A stretch of 64,000 nt of DNA, from the NCBI RefSeq assembly GCF_003325755.1, contig NZ_QORI02000005.1:62001-126000 (forward strand), written 5' to 3'. The notes below the pieces were generated by a model, which saw nothing but the letters and a program-made list of their open reading frames with translations, had not been told where the DNA came from and did no database searches. The stretch's first letter is position 1, and each line of letters starts with the position of its first letter. The stretch comes from Pseudomonas sp. SST3 (GTDB lineage: Bacteria; Pseudomonadota; Gammaproteobacteria; Pseudomonadales; Pseudomonadaceae). A program made the translations under genes and the position numbers. This document shows positions 10,074 through 18,060 of this stretch, piece after piece.

Positions 10074-12568
10074 ATGACGCAAGTCACGGTGAAAGAACTG
10101 GCCCAGGTGGTCGACACACCGGTCGAGCGACTGCTGCAGCAGATGCGTGAGGCAGGACTGTCGCACACCAGCGCCGAGCAAGTAGTGACCGATAACGAGA
10201 AACAGGCCCTGTTGGCGCACCTCAAGAGCAGTCACGGTGCCAAGGCGGACGAGCCGCGCAAGATTACCTTGCAGCGCAAGACCACAACGAAGCTGAAGGT
10301 CGGCGGTAGCAAGACCATCAGCGTCGAAGTGCGTAAGAAGAAAACGTTCGTCAAGCGTAGCCCTGACGAAATCGAAGCTGAGAAGCAGCGCGAGCTCGAA
10401 GAGCAGCGTGCGGCGGAAGAAGCGGCTCGGCAGAAAGCTGCCGAGGAAGCGCGCCTGCGTGCCGAAGAAGAGGCACGCCTACAGGCTGAAGCGGCCGCCA
10501 GCAAGGCAGAGGCACCCGAGCCCAAGGCGCCGGTTGCAGCCGTGGCGAATGAGCCCGCTCCAGTTGCGCCTGCCGCCCCGGTCGAAGAGCGCAAGAAGGA
10601 TGAGCCGCGTCGCCCTGATAAGGCTCGCAGCGATGATGACGAGCGCCGTGATCGCAAGCAGGCGCAGCATCGCCCTTCGCTGAAGGCGAAAGCCCCGCTG
10701 TCGCGCACGGTACGCAGCGGCGAAGACGACGCCGACGGATTCCGTCGCGGTGGTCGTGGCAAGTCGAAACTGAAGAAGCGCAATGCGCATGGTTTCCAGA
10801 GCCCGAGCGGGCCGATCGTTCGCGAAGTTGCCATCGGTGAAACCATCACCGTCGGCGATCTGGCGCAACAAATGTCGGTCAAGGCGGCTGAAGTCATCAA
10901 GTTCATGTTCAAGATGGGTAGTCCGGTGACCATCAACCAGGTGCTGGACCAGGAGACTGCCCAGCTGATCGCCGAAGAGCTGGGCCACAAGGTCAAGCTG
11001 GTCAGCGACAACGCCCTGGAAGAGCAGCTGGCCGAACTGCTGAAATTCGAAGGCGAAGCCATAACACGTGCGCCGGTCGTGACCGTGATGGGTCACGTCG
11101 ACCATGGTAAAACTTCGCTGCTCGACTATATCCGTCGCGCCAAGGTAGCGGCCGGTGAGGCGGGGGGGATCACCCAGCACATTGGTGCCTATCACGTGGA
11201 AACCGACCGCGGCATGGTTACTTTCCTCGATACTCCAGGTCACGCGGCGTTTACCGCCATGCGAGCCCGCGGAGCCCAGGCGACGGATATCGTCATTCTG
11301 GTGGTCGCTGCGGATGACGGTGTCATGCCGCAAACCATCGAGGCGATTCAGCATGCCAAGGCCGCGGGTGTCCCGTTGGTCGTGGCGGTGAACAAGATCG
11401 ACAAGCCGGGCGCGATCTCGATCGGATCCGTAGCGAGCTGTCTGTCCACGAAGTGACCTCTGAAGAGTGGGGCGGTGACACGCCATTTGTCTCGGTATCC
11501 GCGAAGATGGGTACTGGCGTCGACGATCTGCTCGAAGCCGTACTGCTGCAGGCCGAGATTCTCGAGCTGACGGCAACGCCCTCGGCTCCGGGTCGCGGTG
11601 TGGTGGTCGAATCGCGTCTGGATAAAGGGCGCGGTCCAGTTGCCACCGTGCTGGTACAGGACGGCACGCTGCGCCAGGGCGACATGGCACTGGTCGGCTC
11701 CAACTATGGCCGTATTCGCGCCATGCTTGACGAGAACGGCAAGCCGATCAAGGAAGCCGGGCCGTCGATCCCGGTCGAGATTCTCGGTCTCGACGGCACG
11801 CCGGATGCGGGCGATGAGCTCAGTGTACTGGCCGATGAGAAGAAGGCGCGCGAAGTGGCCTTGTTCCGTCAGGGCAAGTTCCGTGAGGTGAAGCTGGCCC
11901 GTGCGCACGCCGGCAAGCTGGAGAACATCTTCGAGAACATGGGCCAGGAAGAGAAGAAGACGCTCAACATCGTCCTCAAATCCGACGTTCGTGGCTCGCT
12001 CGAGGCGCTACAAGGGTCGCTTAGCGGTCTGGGCAACGACGAAGTGCAGGTCCGCGTAATCGGCGGTGGGGTCGGTGGCATTACAGAAAGCGACGCTAAC
12101 CTCGCACTGGCATCCAACGCGGTGTTGTTCGGCTTCAACGTTCGTGCCGATGCCGGTGCGCGCAAGATTGTCGAGCAGGAAGGTCTGGATCTGCGTTACT
12201 ACAACGTGATCTACGACATCATCGAAGACGTCAAGAAAGCGCTGACCGGCATGCTGGGCAGCGACGTGCGAGAGAACATCCTCGGCATTGCCGAAGTACG
12301 CGACGTGTTCCGTTCGCCTAAGTTCGGTGCGGTTGCGGGCTGTATGGTCACCGAAGGCATGGTGCACCGGAATCGTCCGATTCGCGTTCTGCGCGACGAC
12401 GTGGTCATCTTCGAAGGCGAGCTGGAGTCCTTGCGTCGCTTCAAGGATGACGTTGCAGAAGTACGTGCCGGCATGGAATGCGGTATTGCGGTGAAGAGTT
12501 ACAACGACGTCAAAGCTGGCGACAAGATCGAAGTGTTCGAGAAAGTCGAAGTGGCGCGTTCGCTCTAA
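10074..12568 (+). CDS. infB: translation initiation factor IF-2, reading frame broken by one missing base
   Basis: IF-2 delivers fMet-tRNA to the 30S subunit and hydrolyses GTP on subunit joining. The first frame (10074-11456) holds the N-terminal domain, a charged Ala/Glu-rich linker, and the G1 GHVDHGKT, G3 DTPGH and G4 NKID motifs. The second frame (to 12568) holds the G5 SAK and domains II-IV. At 11412-11416 the sequence reads GCGATCTC where GCGAATCTC would give [14 protein letters not shown] and restore an 831-residue IF-2, close to the family length. The break lies between G4 and G5, so neither half could be a GTPase. Because infB is essential, a sequence error is far more likely than a true lesion. 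Confidence 0.93.
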
Positions 12569-12590
12569 CAGCAGCTGTGGGGCAATAAGG

Positions 12591-12631
12591 CGGCAAGCTT
12601 ACAGGCGAAATCCTGGAAGCTTGCCGTTTGC
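12591..12631 (+). terminator. long hairpin between infB and rbfA
   Basis: CGGCAAGCTT (12591-12600) pairs perfectly with AAGCTTGCCG (12617-12626), and an inner CAGG/CCTG extends the stem. It is followed by TTTGCCTTTGC rather than a clean T-run. It may act as a partial terminator or an RNase processing site inside the operon. Confidence 0.6.
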
Positions 12632-12684
12632 CTTTGCAGCACGACGTTTTTTAGATTAGCAGCTTGCTGCTCAAGGCAGATTTC

Positions 12685-13074
12685 ATGGCCAAAGAATTCA
12701 GCCGTACCCAGCGTATCGGCGATCAGATGCAGCGCGAACTGGCGCAGCTCATTCAACGTGAAGTGAAAGATCCTCGTCTGGGTCTGATAACCATCACCGC
12801 CGTCGAGGTCAGTCGCGATCTGTCCCATGCCAAGGTGTTCATCACCGTTATGGGCAAGGATGATGACGAAGATGCGGTCAAGACGAATCTCAGGATTCTC
12901 AACGATGCAGGTGGCTTCCTGCGGATGCAGCTGGGCAAGGCGATGAAGCTACGCACTGTGCCACAACTGCATTTCAACTATGACGCGAGCGTGCGTCGTG
13001 GTGTCGAGCTGACGTCGCTCATCGAGCGGGCGGTGGCTGAAGATCGCAAGCATAGCGACGACGTCGGAGAATAA
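12685..13074 (+). CDS. rbfA: 30S ribosome-binding factor RbfA
   Basis: The 129-residue KH-fold protein starts [20 protein letters not shown]. It carries typical RbfA segments: [18 protein letters not shown], the LNDAGGFLR helix, and [18 protein letters not shown]. It binds the 30S subunit during late maturation and cold adaptation. ATG at 12685 is preferred over an upstream in-frame TTG because AAGGCAG lies at the right distance. truB starts two bases after its stop. Confidence 0.95.
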   Translation: MAKEFSRTQRIGDQMQRELAQLIQREVKDPRLGLITITAVEVSRDLSHAKVFITVMGKDDDEDAVKTNLRILNDAGGFLRMQLGKAMKLRTVPQLHFNYDASVRRGVELTSLIERAVAEDRKHSDDVGE

Positions 13075-13076
13075 GG

Positions 13077-13994
13077 GTGGCCCAGGTAAAACGCATTCGC
13101 CGCGCGGTCAGCGGCATCATCCTTCTCGACAAGCCCCGGGGATTTACGTCCAACGCAGCCCTGCAGAAGGTTCGGTGGTTGCTCAATGCCGAAAAGGCCG
13201 GGCACACCGGCAGCCTGGATCCATTGGCAACCGGTGTGCTGCCCTTGTGTTTCGGTGAGGCGACCAAGTTTTCGCAGTATCTGCTCGATGCCGACAAGGG
13301 TTATGAGACTGTTGCCCAGCTTGGCATTACCACCACCACGGCCGATGCCGAGGGTGAGGTGATCGAGCGTAAGCCTGTCGATGTCAGCCTTGCGCAGCTC
13401 GAGGCGCTGCTGCCGCAGTTCCGAGGCGATCTGCAGCAGGTTCCGCCGATGTATTCGGCGCTCAAGCGTGACGGCCAGCCGCTGTACAAGCTCGCTCGCG
13501 CCGGAGAGGTAGTGGAGCGCGAGCCGCGTTCTGTTACTATTACCCGCTTAGATTTACTGTCGCTCGAAGCTGACCGGGCTCGCCTGGCTGTTGCTTGCAG
13601 TAAGGGCACCTACATTCGCACCTTGGTCGAGGATATCGGGCAGGCGCTGGGCTGTGGTGCTCATGTGGCCGAACTGCGGCGAACTCAGGCCGGTCCATTC
13701 GACCTGACCCAGACGGTCAGCCTCGAGGAACTTGAACGGGTTCATGCCGAAGGTGGAGCGGAGGCGGTAGATGCCTTCCTCAAACCGGTCGATAGCGGAC
13801 TCGAGCACTGGCCGCTGTTGCAGCTTTCGGAGCACAGCGCCTTTTACTGGCTGCACGGTCAGCCGGTACGTGCACCGGAGGCGCCGAAATTCGGCATGCT
13901 GCGCGTGCAGGATCACAACGGTCGCTTCATCGGTATCGGTGAAGTGAGCGAAGACGGGCGTATTGCGCCGCGTCGACTGATTCGGTCGGAATGA
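13077..13994 (+). CDS. truB: tRNA pseudouridine(55) synthase TruB
   Basis: The 305-residue protein starts at GTG two bases after rbfA, with an AAGG ribosome site overlapping the rbfA stop. The catalytic Asp is in [20 protein letters not shown], and [20 protein letters not shown] and [15 protein letters not shown] are also typical. A C-terminal PUA-like domain follows. The enzyme makes pseudouridine 55 in the T-loop of tRNAs. It is part of the conserved rbfA-truB-rpsO-pnp block. Confidence 0.95.
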   Translation: MAQVKRIRRAVSGIILLDKPRGFTSNAALQKVRWLLNAEKAGHTGSLDPLATGVLPLCFGEATKFSQYLLDADKGYETVAQLGITTTTADAEGEVIERKPVDVSLAQLEALLPQFRGDLQQVPPMYSALKRDGQPLYKLARAGEVVEREPRSVTITRLDLLSLEADRARLAVACSKGTYIRTLVEDIGQALGCGAHVAELRRTQAGPFDLTQTVSLEELERVHAEGGAEAVDAFLKPVDSGLEHWPLLQLSEHSAFYWLHGQPVRAPEAPKFGMLRVQDHNGRFIGIGEVSEDGRIAPRRLIRSE

Positions 13995-14074
13995 CCGATA
14001 CGCAGCGCGCCTCGAAGGCGTGCCGCGTTACGAGGATGGCTGTTGGCAGGCACGGTCACGCCTCTTTTAAAACA

Positions 14075-14088
14075 CGGGACATGTCCCG
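14075..14088. promoter_or_regulatory. perfect 14-bp palindrome in the rpsO leader
   Basis: CGGGACATGTCCCG is a perfect palindrome 24 bases before the rpsO ATG. It could fold into a short RNA hairpin near the ribosome site or be a protein-binding operator. A link to S15 autoregulation is a guess. Confidence 0.45.
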
Positions 14089-14112
14089 GCCTGTTCATAG
14101 AAGGAGCCCATC

Positions 14113-14382
14113 ATGGCACTTAGCGTTGAAGAAAAAGCCCAGATCGTTGACGAGTACAAGCAAGCTGAAGGCGATACCGGTTCCCCGGAAGTGCAGGTTG
14201 CCCTGTTGACCGCCAACATCAACAAGCTGCAAGGTCACTTCAAGGCCAACGGCAAGGACCACCACTCGCGTCGTGGTCTGATTCGTATGGTTAACCAGCG
14301 CCGCAAGCTGCTGGATTACCTGAAGGGTAAGGACACCACTCGTTACAGCACCCTGATCGGTCGTCTGGGTCTGCGTCGCTAA
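14113..14382 (+). CDS. rpsO: 30S ribosomal protein S15
   Basis: The 89-residue S15 has the normal length and starts [17 protein letters not shown] after a strong AAGGAG site. The signature [20 protein letters not shown] and the end [11 protein letters not shown] are present. S15 binds 16S rRNA early in 30S assembly. It is followed by a terminator-like hairpin and then pnp, the same arrangement as in Escherichia coli, where S15 also represses its own translation through its leader. Confidence 0.97.
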   Translation: MALSVEEKAQIVDEYKQAEGDTGSPEVQVALLTANINKLQGHFKANGKDHHSRRGLIRMVNQRRKLLDYLKGKDTTRYSTLIGRLGLRR

Positions 14383-14409
14383 GCGATGCTTGTGCGAAGC
14401 TGAATGCCG

Positions 14410-14453
14410 AAGCTGGAAGTGGGGTTTACCCCTGCTTCCAGCTTTTGCCTTTT
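14410..14453 (+). terminator. terminator/attenuator between rpsO and pnp
   Basis: AAGCTGGAAG (14410-14419) pairs perfectly with CTTCCAGCTT (14435-14444), and an inner GGGG-TTTA-CCCC closes the loop. TTGCCTTTT follows. It would reduce read-through from rpsO into pnp. Confidence 0.8.
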
Positions 14454-14588
14454 AGCGGAACACGTTTGGACAGCGCTCGGGTTCGACGCCCGCCACTGCC
14501 CAGAAATTCGCATGAAACGCTTCGCGCGAGGCATGGCCCGCGGGGCGTGAAAAAGTTTCCCCCAAGGCAACATAGAGAAGGAACCACC

Positions 14589-16694
14589 GTGAACCCGGTA
14601 ATCAAGAAATTTCAGTTCGGTCAATCGACCGTAACCCTCGAGACTGGCCGTATTGCCCGTCAAGCCACTGGTGCGGTGCTGGTCACCGTTGATGACGACG
14701 TGACCGTACTGGTTGCCGTCACAGGTGCCAAGACAGCCGACCCGAGCAAGGGCTTTTTCCCGCTCTCGGTCCACTATCAGGAAAAAACCTACGCTGCCGG
14801 CAAGATTCCAGGCGGCTTCTTCAAGCGAGAAGCGCGTCCTTCCGAAAAGGAAACCCTGACCTCGCGCCTGATCGATCGTCCAATCCGTCCGCTGTTTCCG
14901 GAAGGCTTCCAGAACGAAGTCCAGGTGATCTGCACCGTCGTATCGACGAGCAAGAAGACCGATCCGGACATCGCTGCGATGATTGGTACTTCCGCAGCGC
15001 TGGCGATTTCGGGCATTCCGTTCAACGGCCCGATCGGCGCTGCTCGCGTCGCTTTCCACCCGGAAACCGGCTATCTGTTGAACCCGACCTATGAGCAGCT
15101 CAAGGCCTCCAGCCTGGACATGGTCGTTGCCGGTACCAAAGATGCCGTACTTATGGTCGAGTCGGAAGCCAAAGAGCTGACTGAAGATCAGATGCTGGGC
15201 GCGGTGCTCTTCGCTCACGACGAATTCCAGGCCGTGGTGCAGGCCGTTACCGAGTTGGCAGCCGAAGCGGGCAAGCCGACCTGGGATTGGCAGCCAAAGG
15301 CTGAAAACACTCAGCTGCTCAGCGCAATTCGTAGTGAATTCGGCGAGGCCATCTCGCAGGCCTACACCATCATCATTAAGCAGGACCGCTACGCGCGACT
15401 GGGTGAGCTGAAAGATCAGGTCGTTGCCAAGTTCTCGGGTGAAGAAGGTCAACCCTCTGCCGGCGAAGTCAAAGAGGCCTTCGGCAAAATCGAGTACCGC
15501 ACCGTTCGCGAGAACATCGTCAATGGTAAGCCGCGTATCGACGGTCGCGACACCCGCACTGTTCGTGGTCTGAACATCGAAGTCGGTGTACTCGACAAGA
15601 CCCACGGCTCGGCGCTGTTCACCCGTGGCGAAACCCAGGCTCTGGTCGTTGCAACTCTCGGCACTGCCCGTGACGCGCAGCTGCTCGACACCCTGGAAGG
15701 CGAGAAGAAAGATCCCTTCATGCTGCACTACAACTTCCCGCCTTACTCGGTGGGCGAGTGTGGCCGCATGGGCGCTACCGGTCGCCGCGAAATCGGTCAC
15801 GGCCGTCTGGCTCGTCGTTCGGTTGCTGCAATGCTGCCGAGCGCTGACGAATTTCCCTACACCATTCGCGTGGTGTCGGAAATCACCGAGTCGAACGGCT
15901 CCAGCTCCATGGCCTCGGTCTGCGGTGCTTCGCTCGCGCTGATGGACGCCGGTGTGCCGATGAAGGCACCGGTAGCCGGTATTGCCATGGGTCTGGTCAA
16001 GGAAGGTGACAAGTTCGCTGTACTGACTGACATCCTTGGTGACGAAGATCATCTGGGCGACATGGACTTCAAAGTGGCCGGTACTGCCAAGGGTGTGACT
16101 GCCCTGCAGATGGATATCAAGATCCAGGGCATCACCGAAGAGATCATGGAGATAGCCCTGGGCCAAGCTCTGGAAGCTCGCCAGAACATCCTCGGCCAGA
16201 TGAACCAGGTGATCGCTCAGTCGCGTACCGAGCTGTCGGCCAACGCACCGACCATGATCGCGATGAAGATCGATCAGGACAAGATCCGCGACGTGATCGG
16301 CAAGGGTGGCGCCACCATCCGCAGCATCTGCGAAGAAACCAAGGCCTCGATCGATATCGAAGACGACGGCTCGATCAAGATCTTCGGCGAAACCAAAGAA
16401 GCTGCTGAAGCCGCCAAGCAACGGGTATTGGGCATTACTGCCGAAGCCGAGATCGGCAAGATCTACGTCGGCAAGGTCGAGCGCATCGTTGACTTCGGTG
16501 CCTTCGTCAACATCCTGCCGGGCAAGGACGGTCTGGTGCACATCTCCATGCTGAGCGATCAGCGTGTGGAGAAGGTGACCGATATCCTCAAGGAAGGTCA
16601 GGAAGTGAAGGTATTGGTACTGGACGTCGATAATCGCGGCCGTATCAAACTATCTATCAAGGACGTGGCGGCAGCCGAAGCTTCTGGCGCTTAA
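14589..16694 (+). CDS. pnp: polyribonucleotide nucleotidyltransferase (PNPase)
   Basis: The 701-residue phosphorolytic exoribonuclease starts at GTG ([20 protein letters not shown]) after AGAAGGAACC; the in-frame upstream extension has no ribosome site. Two RNase PH domains (about 1-220 and 310-540) are followed by a KH domain with [14 protein letters not shown] and an S1 domain with [19 protein letters not shown]. Catalytic acidic residues lie in [18 protein letters not shown]. It degrades mRNA and works with RNase E. The 206-base leader with a hairpin is where RNase III autoregulation would act. Confidence 0.97.
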   Translation: MNPVIKKFQFGQSTVTLETGRIARQATGAVLVTVDDDVTVLVAVTGAKTADPSKGFFPLSVHYQEKTYAAGKIPGGFFKREARPSEKETLTSRLIDRPIRPLFPEGFQNEVQVICTVVSTSKKTDPDIAAMIGTSAALAISGIPFNGPIGAARVAFHPETGYLLNPTYEQLKASSLDMVVAGTKDAVLMVESEAKELTEDQMLGAVLFAHDEFQAVVQAVTELAAEAGKPTWDWQPKAENTQLLSAIRSEFGEAISQAYTIIIKQDRYARLGELKDQVVAKFSGEEGQPSAGEVKEAFGKIEYRTVRENIVNGKPRIDGRDTRTVRGLNIEVGVLDKTHGSALFTRGETQALVVATLGTARDAQLLDTLEGEKKDPFMLHYNFPPYSVGECGRMGATGRREIGHGRLARRSVAAMLPSADEFPYTIRVVSEITESNGSSSMASVCGASLALMDAGVPMKAPVAGIAMGLVKEGDKFAVLTDILGDEDHLGDMDFKVAGTAKGVTALQMDIKIQGITEEIMEIALGQALEARQNILGQMNQVIAQSRTELSANAPTMIAMKIDQDKIRDVIGKGGATIRSICEETKASIDIEDDGSIKIFGETKEAAEAAKQRVLGITAEAEIGKIYVGKVERIVDFGAFVNILPGKDGLVHISMLSDQRVEKVTDILKEGQEVKVLVLDVDNRGRIKLSIKDVAAAEASGA

Positions 16695-16713
16695 GCGCAC
16701 CCGCAGCAAACGG

Positions 16714-16739
16714 AAAAGGACCCTTCGGGGTCCTTTTTT
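16714..16739 (+). terminator. rho-independent terminator of pnp
   Basis: The 10-bp stem AAAAGGACCC/GGGTCCTTTT with a TTCG tetraloop is followed by TTC. It is a very strong, textbook terminator closing the translation operon. Confidence 0.93.
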
Positions 16740-16909
16740 CGTTTATGTACCGTTGCGAGTGTTTGGCGATAGCTATCGGCTAGCAACGAGGCCGATGTAA
16801 TTGCAAGTTGCACGCTTTGTTGATGCAAAACATGCAGTGTGCTAGTGGCCGTCAGCTACTATTAATTTTCAAGTCACTGATCTTGCAGTGATTTTAAGTA
16901 GCTGAAAAG

Positions 16910-16925
16910 TGGCATGCCGCTTGCG
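16910..16925 (+). promoter_or_regulatory. sigma-54 (RpoN) type -24/-12 promoter
   Basis: TGGCATGCCGCTTGCG matches the RpoN consensus TGGCAC-N5-TTGCW with the invariant GG and GC at the right spacing. Transcription would start near 16936, giving a leader of about 55 bases to the BON gene. A dyad TCACTG-N6-CAGTGA lies just upstream at 16874-16891 and could bind a regulator. No other gene could use this promoter. Confidence 0.6.
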
Positions 16926-16991
16926 ACGTTATCTGTGAATCTGCGGTCGGAGTCATGCCGCAGGCATCTGAAGAAAAACAGGAGTGCCACT

Positions 16992-17366
16992 ATGAACATG
17001 ATCCAGAACTCTTTTACCGCTGCCGCCGTTGCTGCTGCGTTGAGCTTGCCCATGGCTGGTGCCGCTTTCGCCGAGACGACTCAGGGGTTGGATAACGCCG
17101 ATACCGTCATGCTGGCCACCAACGAAACCATGAAAGACGCAGGTGATGCTACGTCTGATACCTGGATTACCACTAAAGTGAAATCCTCGCTGCTGGCTGA
17201 AGACGCCACACCGGGCATGGATATCGAGGTTGAAACCAAGGATGGCGTCGTTTCGCTCTCCGGTACCGTGGCCACCGAGGCCGAGCGTGAGGCCGCAATC
17301 AACAAGGCTAAGACTATCGAAGGCGTGCGTGAAGTGTCGGCAGACGGGCTGAAAGCCGCCGAATAA
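16992..17366 (+). CDS. periplasmic BON-domain protein
   Basis: The 124-residue protein has a signal peptide (MNMIQNSFTAAAVAAALSLP, likely cut after AGAAFA). A single BON domain follows (about residues 55-122), with WITTKVKSSLLAED and VETKDGVVSLSGTVATEAER. BON domains of the OsmY type bind membrane surfaces and respond to envelope or osmotic stress. CAGGAG lies eight bases before the ATG. It stands alone between the pnp terminator and its own terminator, behind a sigma-54-like promoter. The exact role is unknown. Confidence 0.85.
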   Translation: MNMIQNSFTAAAVAAALSLPMAGAAFAETTQGLDNADTVMLATNETMKDAGDATSDTWITTKVKSSLLAEDATPGMDIEVETKDGVVSLSGTVATEAEREAAINKAKTIEGVREVSADGLKAAE

Positions 17367-17399
17367 CCGAACGCTCTCGTCGCAACAGCGGCGTACGCG

Positions 17400-17435
17400 A
17401 AAAACCCCGCCACTGAGCGGGGTTTTTTATTTTTC
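17400..17435. terminator. bidirectional terminator between the BON and DUF2845 genes
   Basis: AAAACCCCGC (17401-17410) pairs perfectly with GCGGGGTTTT (17417-17426). A T-run follows on the + strand and an A-run precedes it, so it serves both converging genes. Confidence 0.9.
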
Positions 17436-17742
17436 AGCGACCTCGCTGGCTATCGATCTGTCGTAGGCGGTTCCCCTCGAACCGCAGGAAATGGTACATC
17501 CCATTAGTAGGTCCATAGGTCCATTCCTCGACCTGAACCTCATGACGAAAGCCATGCTCGTCGAGGATTTCCTTGTAGCCCACCAGGGAAGCGCTCGCAG
17601 GTTCGCCGCATTTTTGCCGAACCTCGCCGGTAGCCGCTTCGAGGCTGACCAGCGCGCTGCCGCAGCGATGGGTAGAAGACGCCTGGACACTACAGGTGAA
17701 CGCGACAAGACTCAGCAGGAACAGGGGGAGGGCGAGCGGCAT
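17434..17742 (-). CDS. DUF2845 secreted protein (copy 2)
   Basis: This 102-residue protein starts MPLALPLFLLSLVAFTCSVQ with an AAGGA site six bases upstream, so I prefer this ATG to the TTG seven codons earlier. A signal peptide is followed by the DUF2845 core: a first conserved Cys in THRCGSALVSL, a second in RQKCGEPASASLVGY, and the ending EWTYGPTNGMYHFLRFEGNR. The function is unknown. It is the last gene of a minus-strand run DUF748-DUF2845-DUF2845 and is a paralogue of its neighbour. Confidence 0.8.
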   Translation of the reverse strand: MPLALPLFLLSLVAFTCSVQASSTHRCGSALVSLEAATGEVRQKCGEPASASLVGYKEILDEHGFRHEVQVEEWTYGPTNGMYHFLRFEGNRLRQIDSQRGR

Positions 17743-17759
17743 AAGGAATCCTTTTCCAT

Positions 17760-18059
17760 TCAACGGTCGCGGCGAGACTCAATGCGTACGAGTCGATTGC
17801 CTTCGAAGATGAGGATCCTGAACATACCGTTATTGGGCCCGTAGAGCCATTCCTCCAGAATCAGTTCCTGCCTGGCATGAGGGCCTAAGGTGTAACCAAT
17901 CGGATCCCTTTGAACAGGCGCACCGCACTTGCGCTCAACTTCGAAAGCCCTGTCGCCGGTACTGATCAGCTGACTGCCGCAACGTAACGTCTCCGCGTGC
18001 AGCAGAGGGGCCGCAAGTACGAGTGCGAGCAGTGCGGCGCTGCCACCGACGGTGGGCAT
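17760..18059 (-). CDS. DUF2845 secreted protein (copy 1)
   Basis: This 99-residue protein starts MPTVGGSAALLALVLAAPLL with a signal peptide cut near LLHA. The core has LRCGSQLIS, VERKCGAPVQRDPIGY and EEWLYGPNNGMFRILIFEGN. These align with the adjacent copy, which marks a tandem duplication that has since diverged. A GGGAG ribosome site lies inside the end of the DUF748 gene, and the ATG begins one base after that gene's stop, so translation is probably coupled. Confidence 0.82.
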   Translation of the reverse strand: MPTVGGSAALLALVLAAPLLHAETLRCGSQLISTGDRAFEVERKCGAPVQRDPIGYTLGPHARQELILEEWLYGPNNGMFRILIFEGNRLVRIESRRDR

Positions 18060-18060
18060 G

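Noticed and set aside
8144..10225. 693-codon minus-strand frame opposite rimP and nusA
   Set aside because: It is a shadow frame; NusA and RimP are clear on the + strand.
11412..11456. Programmed frameshift in infB
   Set aside because: There is no slippery heptamer or downstream pseudoknot, and IF-2 is not known to use recoding.
14379..16541. Long 720-codon minus-strand frame opposite pnp
   Set aside because: It is a shadow of the GC-rich pnp codons. The + strand PNPase is full length and conserved.
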